Shown: positions 1 to 9,550 of the stretch, in pieces
Numbering within the stretch: position 1 is the first letter of the stretch
How the letters are laid out: every line of letters starts with the position of its first letter
Source of the DNA: Smittium culicis
Lineage: Eukaryota; Kickxellomycota; Harpellomycetes; Harpellales; Legeriomycetaceae
Assembly (NCBI GenBank): GCA_001970855.1
Contig: LSSN01002536.1
Location: 1 to 14,515, forward strand
Direction: 5' to 3'
Length of the DNA: 14,515 nucleotides
The notes under the pieces: generated by a model
Told to the model about the DNA's origin: nothing
Seen by the model: only the letters and a program-made list of their open reading frames with translations
The model's database searches: none
Made by a program: the position numbers and the translations under genes

Positions 1-60
1 TTAGAAATGATAGATTCGCACCTTCAGCACCAAGAATTAGCCTCGAATAATGTGAAATAA
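1..60 (+). CDS. possible 3' end of an off-window protein gene
   Basis: Frame 1 is open from the window edge to a TAA at 58-60 and gives 19 residues ending ...HQELASNNVK. This stretch is less A/T-rich than the DNA right after it, which runs into A-rich sequence that would suit a 3' UTR. The opposite strand is also open here for about 18 codons (reading ...LILGAEGANLSFL) before running off the left edge, so the strand is not settled. No family can be recognised from so few residues. The product is unknown. Confidence 0.3.
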   Translation, partial: LEMIDSHLQHQELASNNVK

Positions 61-1076
61 TTGGTCTCAAATCTCATACAGTGTACAGCTAGAGAGTTAT
101 ACGGCTTTAAAACGATATTGACACTAACAGTTGATAATATTATTTATATAAACAATCTTAAAACCAAAAAAAAAAAAAAAAATCAAGAAAATCACAAAGT
201 TGAAAAAAAATAGAAAAACTGTAATTTAATAATAATTTACTTCATAGATCGGATGTAGTTTGGAGATTAAGATTGAAAAACTTTAAATTAGCGGTGCTTG
301 AAATACAATGATAGCAATAAATAGTTAAATATATAAAAATTGATGTATCCTTTCGATTTTGGATTTATAAAAAAAAACACAATTTTTGTAAAGTAAGATA
401 TCTTGTGATATCAGATTTAAGGGCTAAACATTCAGATTCTAAAAACGAGTGAATATTATTGGCTATTAGTGGGTTGAGTATACGGTGTAGACGAATGAGA
501 GGTCGTATTTTTCACAATTATTTAAGCACAGCAGCAATTGGTGGTGGACATGATTGTTATTGGCTAATTTTGCGTTTTAGGGCGAAGTTTGATTTTCATA
601 GTTCTGATCAAATTAAGTAATAAATACCTAAAAGGCCAAATTTATTAAGCTGAAGAAATTATAGTATAGAAATCAAAGAATGAACATGAAAAAATCTAAG
701 CTACATAAAAACTTACTTTTCGCCAAAACTCAAGCTCAATAAATCCCTTTCCTACACTAAGCACCAGCTCCATCCCTTTCCTATACAAAACACCAGCTTC
801 ATCCCTTCCTAGACAAAACACCAGCTTCAACCTTTCCCTGAATAGTTTCTAGATTAGATAGTAAATTGTTCACAAGAAAAGCTATCTCTTCTTAAAAAAT
901 TATAAGAAATCGAAATTAGAACTGCCAATTTTTACTTGCAAGCTGATTTGAACAATTTTATTCCTTAAATTCAGGCAGAATTTTGTATTTGCTCTTCAGT
1001 CTTTTCGCTCATATCAAAAAAAAGGCTTTCTATTTAAACTACTTTATATTATTCCAAGAAGATTTTGATTTTTGTA
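61..1076. other. non-coding A/T-rich region upstream of the SUMO ligase gene
   Basis: No convincing gene is visible on either strand. The stretch holds a run of 17 A at 166-182, three ATTGG (inverted CCAAT) boxes at 458-462, 537-541 and 559-563, and a 29-bp tandem repeat at 743-828. On the minus strand 848-699 is an open frame of about 50 codons with a GTAAGT-like donor near its end. It lies mostly within the tandem repeat and is not supported as an exon. The last 200 bp before the ATG at 1077 would contain the promoter and 5' UTR of the downstream gene. Confidence 0.5.
743..840. repeat. 29-bp tandem repeat, three copies plus a partial fourth
   Basis: Three consecutive units, 743-771, 772-800 and 801-828, follow the pattern ATCCCTTTCCTA-[C/T/G]-AC-[AC]-AA-CACCAGCTTC. 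Unit 3 has lost one T. A degenerate fourth unit starts at 829 with AACCTTTCCCTG. The unit length is not a multiple of three, which argues against a coding repeat. The CCCTTTCC core resembles the transposon-end motif found around 11966-13860, but the rest of the unit does not match it. Confidence 0.8.
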
Positions 1077-3688
1077 ATGATGCAAGAAAACGTTATCGAA
1101 CTAAATAAGGTACTGTTTTATTTCGTATTTCCAACATTATAATACTAGAATCCCTACCATTCCCTTTATACTACATTATTTTAGACTTGTGAATACACTC
1201 ACACTTATTTTTAGATCCCATTCAATATTCTAAGAATGTACGAATTGAAGGCAATGCTCCTTATCATGGAGAAAAATTTAAGCTTCAAAATCCCAAAATA
1301 CATTCGAGCTCGCCGGAAGGCCGAGATAACTGAATATATAAGCGACGTTTTACAAAGCTTATACCGTGACGAACCTATCGACAAATACGAAAAACTAATC
1401 AACCTCATATTCGCCTTTAATGGAATTGCTAATATTTCTAAAGAAGTTGATGGTATCGAGTTTACTCATTTTCGCTGGAGAGATGGAAACGATTATATCC
1501 TAAAAGGCATTGACATAAAAAAACATCAAGAATTTCGACATTTGCTTTCTGACGTGTTAACAAAAGGTACTGATTAATCGTCCTACGAACCAACCTACTT
1601 TATTGTTTTTTACTATCGTTTTTGTATCCATTCCCACCCTCCTTTACTATATATATATATATATATATATATACTCTATTCTTCACCTCTATATTCTTAC
1701 TTTCAGATTCTATAAGCGACGGAAATGATATAAAAACTCCAAAAAAGCCTAAAAAGCCAAATCAAAAATCCCCCCTTAATAACCCCACACCTGAATCGCT
1801 AGTTAAAGAGTTAGCTCAGCAGCAGCTATTAAATAAAACAAACTTTATACGTAACCCATATCATTCGATTGTTAAAGTATTAGGCCCCCTCCAAATTTGT
1901 ATTGGTAATTATCCTCCCTTTTAGCTTGACACAATTCTTGTTCCATACTCAACTTTTACCATGTATTCCTCTATTATTTTTGCTTTTTTCTTTAGAAGGA
2001 AAAACCAGGCATAGTATTATTAAATGGGATATTAAATTATCTGTAAACGATGTTCAGCTAATAAACGAAAAGTAACTACCATCAAATTTTATTTTTCTAA
2101 CATTTTATCATTTCCATAATTTACGTTTATCAACAACAGCCTATGAATAAATTTCTGTAGAAACCAAAATGGGGAGAGTAATTATAACGTATATTTGTAT
2201 ATGGCATACGCTGAAGAATTAAACAAAGCTAATACTATGAAAAATGGATCGCTTACAGGCTTTACCACAAATTCTAATAATGGTGCACCCATTGATTATC
2301 CTGATAACTTGGAATTAAAAATAAATAATATCCCCCATATATTTGTAAAGCTTCTCTTAATTCTTATATTTTTTTTTTGCAATTTACATTTTTTACAAAT
2401 TATATCGATCTATACCTACTTCCTACATTTTCTCCTAACAAAAAGTTACACCTTTTATTTATATTTAATAGTTTTAAGAGCATTATCTAACATAACTCTT
2501 ATTTATATGTTTTTAGAACAAAAAAAGTCCTAAAAATGCCAAAAAAACGCCAATCAGTGTTACAAAGTACTTATCGCTCACGCCAAAATTTACAAACAAA
2601 ATAAACTTGCAGTACTCTAGCGAAAAGGTTTTTACTTAGCATTCAAGTTACTCATAACGCTTACTTTTTATAACTATTTGATCTAAACCAGTTTTACAAT
2701 ATTAACCTAGCTTATTTATTGTCACATTTTTATTTAGAGGATGGTATCTATAGTATACTTAGTTAAAAACCATTCAGTTTCAGAGATTTTAGAAACGTTA
2801 AAATCAAAAAGGCTAATAGAAAAAGCCTCAATACTAGAAAATAGTAAGTTTGGTCTTAAATCATTTTTGAATATATTATTTGTTGTTGATCATCAAAGTC
2901 TTTTACTTGATGGTAGTACAACTGATTAGAAATACATATTATGATATTGTAATTAATTTAGTGAGAAAACAAACTATGGACGATGAGATTGAAGCAATTG
3001 GATCTACTCTATCGCTAACGTGTCCAGTGAGTAATTTTTAGCATGTTTAACTACTATCGAATTCTATCAACACTATTTTCTTATATTATATTAATTATAA
3101 AACCAAAATCATTATTTTTAATAGCTTGGCCAGTGTAGAATTACAACTCCAATTAGATCCGAGTTATGTAATCATAGCCAGTGTTTTGATGCACAAGTGT
3201 TCTTTGAAATGAATAAGATGATTCCAACATGGGAATGCCCAATTTGCTATAAGAGCATTGAAAACTGGGAACTACTGTTTATTGATGGGTATTTTAAAGA
3301 TATACTGGAAAAAATACCTCATCATCATCACCAAGTACATGTGGAACCTAATGGCGATTGGGGATTGGAGAGCCCTAAAAGCAGCAACGCTGTTGACAAA
3401 AATAGCATTCTAGGTAATAACGTAGCTCCTGATACAAGTATAATATCTAACGTATTAGGAATATTGCTAACAGGCGATTTAGACATAGTGAATCCTTACA
3501 GCGAGCTACTTAATCAGGAGCTGACGGGTAGTGACTATAAATCAATGAAGAGGAGATCTAGTAACAAGTTTGAAGAAAATGGGGTAAAGAAGAGACTGAT
3601 TTTTAGCAAGCCAAGTGAACTTAATTCAAACTCGACCAGAAATGACTCGCCTCAACAAATAGTCGATCTTACGTTTGATTCAGAGTAA
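1077..3688 (+). CDS. SIZ1: SIZ/PIAS-type SUMO E3 ligase (SAP-like, PINIT, SP-RING, C-terminal SIM)
   Basis: This enzyme class moves SUMO from the E2 Ubc9 to lysines of nuclear substrates. I join nine exons: 1077-1109, 1215-1566, 1707-1904, 1996-2071, 2161-2344, 2517-2627, 2738-2843, 2962-3026 and 3125-3688. All introns are GT-AG, and the result is an uninterrupted 562-aa frame. Residues ~15-55 look like a SAP DNA-binding helix pair (ELKAMLL...RRKAEITEYI). Residues ~175-330 are a PINIT domain (NPYHSIVK, YPDNLELKINN, IVYLVKN). An SP-RING follows at 374-416, with CPLG, C390-N-H392-S-Q-C395 and C413-P-I-C416. The very end, I554-V-D-L-T558 followed by FDSE, is a textbook SUMO-interacting motif with an acidic flank, as in PIAS proteins. 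The first exon (11 codons) is the least certain; an internal ATG at 1236 is the alternative start. The gene is convergent with RRP41. The product is shorter than the roughly 900-aa yeast Siz1. Confidence 0.9.
1648..1673. repeat. (TA)13 microsatellite in SUMO ligase intron 2
   Basis: A perfect TA dinucleotide run of 26 bases lies inside the intron 1567-1706, upstream of its TTTCAG acceptor. It is probably length-polymorphic between isolates. It has no effect on the reading frame because it is intronic. Confidence 0.9.
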
Positions 3689-3922
3689 GATGTTTTGTTT
3701 TTAGCGATTTTTATTTAAGCATGTAAAAAATAAAATTAAAAATTAAAAATTAAAATGGTAGCTTAGTCTAAATGAATAGCGTGATTTTTTTAATTTATTG
3801 TGGTTAAGAGATAAGAAAATAGTTCATAAGAGGGAGGGGGGGAAACATTTTTTGGAATATAAAAAAGTTATGATACTTGAAAATAAATACAATATCACGA
3901 GAATAGGGAAAAGTTTATATAT
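3689..3922. other. convergent 3' UTR spacer with poly(A) signals for both genes
   Basis: This 234-bp spacer separates the stop codons of the SUMO ligase (+) and RRP41 (-). AATAAA at 3729-3734 lies about 40 bases after the + strand stop and is a candidate polyadenylation signal. On the minus strand AATAAA corresponds to TTTATT at 3794-3799, about 125 bases past the RRP41 stop. Between them, about 3732-3755 is a short period-7 ATTAAAA repeat. The two transcripts probably overlap or nearly touch at their 3' ends. Confidence 0.5.
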
Positions 3923-5168
3923 CTATAGAGAAATGTTTTTAATTGTTTCATCTAGCTTTGAATGTACAACAGAGGTTCCATTTATAGCCATATCCATGAT
4001 AAAATTCAATTTATCAATAGATAGCTTAGATTCCATCTGAACAAGAGCAAGTTTTTTGGATCTAGGAAGAATAGCTACAGTTAAACTAGGTACAGAGTTA
4101 TCAAAAGAAGAGGATTCTTCGACACCATTCAAGTCGAGAATGGCGACACCTCCATTTTCGTTTCCGAAATCAGTACCAGTAACAAACCCAGCAGTTGTAG
4201 CAACGACATAATCAATCATAGGTATTCCAGCATTGATAATTGCAAGACAGGTAGCATTTATTGAAGCAGATAGCAAGCCGCCGTCTACTTGGAGAACTTG
4301 GATGTATATATCGATAGATGAGCGCGGGTATAGGGCTTTGAATATTATAGGGTCGAAGGTTTGCTTAATCAAAGAAGATAATTCCAATAGCCGTCTATAA
4401 TAAAAAGCGTGAGAGGAATAAAATTTAAAGTACTTACGAAAGAAAAGTAACATATAATGTGAAGGTAGTTTTTGAAAAATGTAAAAAAGCTATTTAATAA
4501 TGTTTAGAAGTATAAATGAAAGCAGAGATCGTTTAGATAATTGCTAGAAATAAGTAAAAGTGGAGTAAAAGTTAATTACTTGTCGTTTTTGCTTCGTTTT
4601 TTTCTTTCGCTAGTGCTGAAAGGAGATACTCCAATTTCTACAACTAGTCCAGCTTCAGTAGTTTGCACCTGACCTTTTTGCTTGCTCTATCAAAAAACGA
4701 AAAAAGTATAATCAATTTGTAGTTTATAACCCTCCTTTCTGCTTGATATGTAAAATATAAACATTTTTTTATTTGCAAGTACCTCTCTTGGACCAAAAAC
4801 CCCTACTAATACTTTGGTATTTCCTTGTTCGTAATATGAAGATCCATCGGCATAATTCATGACGTTTGTTTTGCAGACTATGCGCCTTAATTCGTTTGCG
4901 CGTCTACCATCGTTTCGTAGGCCTAAATGAATAATAATAGAAGGGAAAAATTAATAAATCAAAAATCAAAAAAAAAGGGGTGGATGGACGAGGATTTACC
5001 TTCTGGATTTATTACTTCGTTTCTAGACTGTTTAAAATATATTTTGAAAATAAAATTACGTTAGTTCAAATAAGAAGGAAAGTAAGCTAGATTTTAGCAA
5101 AGAGTATATGGTATATTTAAATCGAGTTGGATGGAATAGAATATATAGGTTGATTCAAGACTTGCCAT
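3923..5168 (-). CDS. RRP41: exosome complex subunit RRP41/SKI6 (RNase PH-like)
   Basis: RRP41 is one of six RNase PH-fold subunits of the exosome core ring, which threads RNA for 3'-5' decay and processing in nucleus and cytoplasm. Exons on the minus strand are 5168-5166, 5027-5000, 4922-4783, 4686-4580 and 4394-3923, giving 249 aa, the usual size (human protein 245). Diagnostic stretches are PEGLRNDGRRANELRR near the N-terminus, ADGSSYYEQGNTKVLVGVFG, then SPFSTSERKKRS, QTFDPIIF, PRSSIDIYIQVLQVDGG, NATCLAIINAGIPM and a late LVQMESKLS. Eukaryotic RRP41 is normally catalytically dead, so a structural role is inferred. Introns 2-4 have GT donors (GTAAAT, GTACTT, GTAATT). Intron 1 begins directly after the ATG with GCAAGT and ends TTTTAAACAG; joining there gives MSRNEVINPEGLR, which fits the family N-terminus. 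The gene is divergent from RPN2 across a CCAAT-rich spacer. Confidence 0.95.
5028..5165 (-). other. GC-AG intron immediately after the RRP41 start codon
   Basis: The minus strand reads ATG then GCAAGT, the classical strong GC-type donor. The intron ends in AAACAG at 5030-5028. A CTAAC branch-site candidate at 5060-5064 (rc GTTAG on +) lies about 30 bases before the acceptor. No canonical GT donor in the interval gives an equally good product. The alternative GTCTTG donor would have to pair with a purine-rich acceptor inside exon 2 and would yield MAIINPEG. Confidence 0.7.
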
Positions 5169-5532
5169 TTTCCTATGATTTGCTTCAATGAAACTTTTCA
5201 AGCGTAAAATTAGACTTTACAAGTTTTCTATACACTTAAAAAATAATTCTGTTTTTTTAATAAAAAAATAATTTTGGCTAATTTTATTAAAGTGATCAGC
5301 CAATAGATTCACCCGACTCAAATTCTTAACAAAAAATCTAATTCGATAAGTTATTGGCCAGAATCTGGAATTCATCTGGAGTAACGGGCCAATTAATTGT
5401 GATGAAAATTGACCAATAGACAATAGGCGTGAATTGACGTAATAAAATTGGCTATTAAAGTTATAGTTTTTGAGTATTTATTTATATTTGTTTTTCTCAA
5501 TACTTTCATAAGTTTTGTTTTTATTATCAACG
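5169..5532. promoter_or_regulatory. bidirectional RRP41/RPN2 promoter with five CCAAT boxes
   Basis: This 364-bp spacer lies between two divergent start codons. CCAAT occurs on + at 5300-5304, 5389-5393 and 5413-5417, and on - (ATTGG on +) at 5353-5357 and 5447-5451. That is five pentamers in 152 bp, spaced 24-53 bases apart. At this base composition fewer than one would be expected by chance (my rough estimate). CCAAT is the binding site of the NF-Y/HAP complex, a common activator of housekeeping and divergent promoters. I see no proteasome-associated control element (GGTGGCAAA) and no clear TATA box. Confidence 0.6.
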
Positions 5533-8500
5533 ATGGCCACTGCACTCAGCTCTGCTAGTAAGTATCTACCGCTCATATATCCCACCCGTCCATACCTCAC
5601 ATCCACTCCCCAGCATATATTACACTCAATACTCCACTTCTTTGTCTTAGCTACCTCTAAACTCTTTTAATCTCTTCCATACTTCACACTTTGTCTCTTC
5701 GCTCATTTACTAAAAAGTTAAAAATTAACCATAAAACCTTGTTCTTTAGATAGCTTTATATCTCTCCTAAACGAGAGCGACCCCGAACTTTTACACTATG
5801 GTCTATCCAAACTAAACCAGCATATCGATCTATTTTGGGCTGAAGTATCTGACCATATTGCTAAAATGTATTTTTTTACTCCTCTCCATATATTTTCCTT
5901 ATTTCTCTCCTTCTTTAGTTGTTTTTAATCTTTATTTAACTTTCTTTTTTTTTTTTTAGAGAAAACATAGCTGAATACACCGAAATTGGAAGCCACAAGC
6001 TAGCATCGCTAGTCGCATCAAAAGTACATTTCATTATTAACCTCCAATCTTAATTACTCACTATATCTTTTTTTTTTTTGCTTTATAGATTTATTTTTAC
6101 CTTCAAGAGTTCCGCGATTCTCTCAACTTAGCATTAGGAGCGGGCGATCTGCTAGATCTAAAAGAAAATTCAGAATATGTTAAAACTATAGTCAGTAAGT
6201 ACCTATTATATCTATATTTTATTCCCGCTCTTTCACCCACCACTTCTATTTTCTCTTTTACTAGATAAAGCTATTGATGAATACATCCTTTTAAGAAATA
6301 ACAAAGACTCTGACTCTATAACTGATGAAAAAACTTTGATCTTTAACCAAAGACTTTCGGTACTTGTCGAAGGCGTTTTTAACCGTTGTATAAATGATCA
6401 TGACTATTATCAAGTAAACCTACTTTCTCGATTCTCTACTCCTATCTCAATTTAATTATTACTAACTTGTTTGTATTTTATATTCCTTTTTTTTATAGGC
6501 AATTGGTTTAGCTATTGATTCCTGCCGCTTAGACATTCTTGAAAAAGTTTTGCATAACGATACTACAGGCGAACTATTCATATACGTCCAAAAACACTGC
6601 CTAGAATTTGTTAATGAAATTGATTACCGTGCGAAAATATTCGAACTTCTTGTCAAGGTTTTACTTGACTCTAAAAAAATCGATTATTCTGCAATCTGTC
6701 ACATCTTGGCAGCACTTGATGACCCTGCTAGATCTGCTGAACAATTAATTAACTTGGCACTCTCTAGCCCAGAAGGTGAGCTTATCGCTATGCAAGTTGC
6801 CTTTGACTCTGAACAAACCGCAGTTATGGACTTCTTACTTTCGCAAAAAGCAATTATCGACTCAAAACTCCAAGAAAAATTAGCTGAAAATGATACCACT
6901 AGTGCAAAAATCTTGGACAATCTAGGAAAAATTCTTGATGGTTCTGTTAGAAGAAAGCTATTACTAGAGTTCTATTTTACTAACAACCACAGCAATATGG
7001 AAATTTTGAACAAAACTAACTCTTCTTTGGACTCTAGAAGTTCATTCTGCCACAGTGCTTTGTCTGTGTCCAATGCATTCATGCACTCAGGAACAACTGT
7101 GGACTCATTTTTAAGAAATAACTTGGAATGGCTATCTCGCGCAAACAACTGGAGTAAATTTACTGCAACAGCTGCTTTGGGTGTTATCCACAAAGGACAA
7201 ACCAGTCTTGGAATGAACCTAATGAAACCTTACCTTCCTCAAGACGGCGTTTCTTCTTCTGTCTACTCTGAAAGCGGTGCCTATTATGCATTAGGTCTAA
7301 TTTACTCTCGCAGCGGAAACCCCGAAATCGTTGATTACTTACAGCAAGCTCTTAACATTTACCAAAGTAAAGATTCCGAAATTCTTCAACATGGTGCCTG
7401 TTTAGGTCTAGGTTTAGTCGCTATGGGACACTGTCGCTCCGACTTGTATGACAGCCTACGCAGCGTACTGTATAGTGATAGCGCCATTGCTGGTGAAGCT
7501 GCTGGTATCTCTATGGGTTTACTTATGGTTGGTAGCGGAACAGATAGCGTTATTGATGATATGCTTCAATATGCTCGCGAAACTACTCATGAAAAAATCA
7601 TTAGAGGTCTAGCACTTGGTATTTCTCTAGCAGTATTTGGAATTCGAGATGATGCGGAAATTCTTATTAAAGAGCTTTGTAACGATGAAGATCCTATTCT
7701 TCGCTATGCTGGTGCTTTGGCTATCACATCTGCCTACTGTGCTTCTGGAACCAATTCTGCCATCAAAAGATTATTGCATATGGCTGTTAGCGACGTTAGC
7801 GATGATGTTAGAAGAACTTCGGTTATTGGGCTAGGATTTTTGCTTCTAAGAACTCCTGAGCAAGTCCCTAGAATGGTAGAGCTTCTTTCTGGAAGTTACA
7901 ACCCTCACGTGAGATATGGATCCGCCATTGCTTTGGGTATAGCTCTGGCAGGTTCTGGCTCATTAAGTGCCACCGAAATTCTAGAGCCAATGCTTAAAGA
8001 TAGCGTTGACTTTGTTAGACAGGGAGCATTTATTGCAATGTCCATGGTACTAATGCAACACAATGACGCTTCAACCAATAGCACCACTTCCGCTTCAAAC
8101 GGTGCCAACGCTATTAGCAGTAATAACGTTTCAAAATTCAAGAGTACTATGGCAGCTGCTATTTCAAATAAACATGAAGAGTATCTATCGAAAGCTGGTG
8201 CTATTTTGGGGCAAGGAATAATTGATGCGGGTGGACGAAACTCAGCAATAAGACTAATTTCCAAGAATTCAGGCCTGATCAATATTGAAGCTTTTGTTGG
8301 ACTATTTTTAATGACCCAATCTTGGTCATGGATGCCTCTTAGTCATATGCTATCTTTATCTTTTGCACCAACAAGCTTAATAGCTGTTACAAAGGACATT
8401 AAAGTTCCAAAATTCAGCATACCTTGCCACGCCAAATCAAGCTTGTTTGAATACCCAGTTGAAGCCAAGAGCGATGTTTCTGAAGTAGTAGAAAGTGAGG

Positions 8501-9027
8501 CCCCAGTAGCCTTATCATTTACAGTCAAGTCTAGAGCTAGAGTTACAGTATCTTCTCCTGATTCATCTAGTAAAAAAGAGCAAGAATCCATGGAAATTGA
8601 TGAATTGCCTGAACCAAGTGCACCTCCCGCCAACATTATGGAAACGGAAGAAACACCAGCTGTTTCCACTAGCCTGAAAGGTCAAAATTCTCCATCAGCC
8701 AAGCAAAAGAAGACAAAATCATCAAGCGCAGATAGTTGCACAATAAACAACTTTAGCCGAGTCCTTCCATGGCAAGAGCAGTATGTATCGTGGCCACTAG
8801 ACACGAGATTTATTCCTGCATTGGCAGCCTCTACAAACTCAGAAAGCGATGGTTCAGCAAAACCTGGGTATAGTGGATTTGTTGTTGTTTTAGATAGGAC
8901 ACCAGATCAAGAGATGGAACTAGTATCTAGCATGTCACCAACGGTTGAAGGACCAGAAAGCAACTTGGAGGATGAACAAGAGATTGAACCTCCAGCACCA
9001 TTCCAATATCCGTTTGGAAGAGATTAA
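5533..9027 (+). CDS. RPN2: 26S proteasome regulatory particle base subunit RPN2 (PSMD1)
   Basis: Rpn2 is the large scaffold of the proteasome base; it contacts the ATPase ring and docks the ubiquitin receptor Rpn13. Exons are 5533-5557, 5750-5867, 5960-6023, 6089-6194, 6265-6413 and 6499-9027, all GT-AG, giving 996 aa (yeast and human are about 950). The N-terminal helical region shows FWAEVSDHI, LALGAGDLL and AIGLAIDSCRLDILEKV. Proteasome/cyclosome repeats span roughly residues 370-780, with the usual Gly/Ala-rich units (ATAALGVIHKGQ, GEAAGISMGL, NPHVRYGSAIALGIAL, GAILGQGIIDAGG), then SWMPLSHMLSLSFAPT. A charged Ser/Glu-rich insert (about 815-895) precedes the conserved VLPWQEQYVSWPLDTRF domain. 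The chain ends PPAPFQYPFGRD; the matching end in relatives binds Rpn13. The ATG has A at -3 and G at +4. Introns cluster in the first 460 coding bases. Confidence 0.97.
6460..6466 (+). other. TACTAAC branch-point consensus in RPN2 intron 5
   Basis: TACTAAC lies about 31 bases before the acceptor TTTATAG that ends at 6498. It matches the strict yeast branch sequence exactly and supports the intron call 6414-6498. Weaker relatives (TTAAC or CTAAC) can be seen in several other introns of the window. Confidence 0.7.
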
Positions 9028-9550
9028 ATAACTGCGACTTGCTATTAAAGAAAAATAATTAACTGTCAGCCTAAACTCACAAGCGATTGGTTTATTTTTT
9101 ATAGCAACTTTTTTTTTATTCAAATACATTATTCTATATTTCTATTAAAACAAAACAAATATATAAAAATTTAAAAAAAAAAATTTTTGTTTTTTTTTTG
9201 TTAATATTTTTATAAAGAGGAAACTGATTTTGATAAAAAGAGTGATGATTAAAGAGAACACATGATGATGGCTAATTTCGGAGCTTATAGATGGACCCAC
9301 AATAGTAACTATTTGAATATAAACGATTTAATTAAGGGATGTGTTGTTTGAAGAGAGCGTATAAGCGGAGAAAAGTAACGATTCAAGCGAAAATGAGGTA
9401 ATTTATAAGGTGTATCTTTATGAAAATAGTAATAAGCAATCATTTTTACGGAGTTTTAATAATGAGATATATAAAGTTGATATAGATAGATAAGAGAAAA
9501 ACGATATGATTGAGAATAGGGTTGGAAAAGAGAGACTAAATAAAATCATA
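9028..9550. other. convergent spacer between RPN2 and HGD
   Basis: This holds the two 3' UTRs and no gene that I can support. About 9171-9200 is an A-run followed by a T-run, which could fold back on itself or form rigid, nucleosome-poor DNA. The remainder is AT-rich without clear repeats. Open frames that enter from HGD's antisense strand here are by-products of HGD composition. Confidence 0.5.

Noticed and set aside
1..60. Alternative minus-strand reading of the left edge
   Set aside because: It is open for about 18 codons, but a stop lies just upstream and no convincing acceptor or start is present; the + strand reading ends more naturally before AT-rich flank. Neither is certain.
696..848. 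Minus-strand 50-codon open frame with a GTAAGT donor near its end
   Set aside because: It is mostly made of the 29-bp tandem repeat, has no acceptor-linked partner exon that I could find, and has no recognisable homology.
5217..5423. 68-codon minus-strand open frame between RRP41 and RPN2
   Set aside because: It overlaps the CCAAT-rich promoter, matches no family, and adds no plausible N-terminal exon to RRP41, whose start is explained by the ATG at 5168.
5533..5560. Proteasome-associated control element expected upstream of RPN2
   Set aside because: No GGTGGCAAA-like sequence was seen in the spacer on either strand.
6699..8669. Minus-strand and alternative-frame open frames within the large RPN2 exon
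   Set aside because: They lie wholly inside conserved RPN2 coding sequence and have no independent support.
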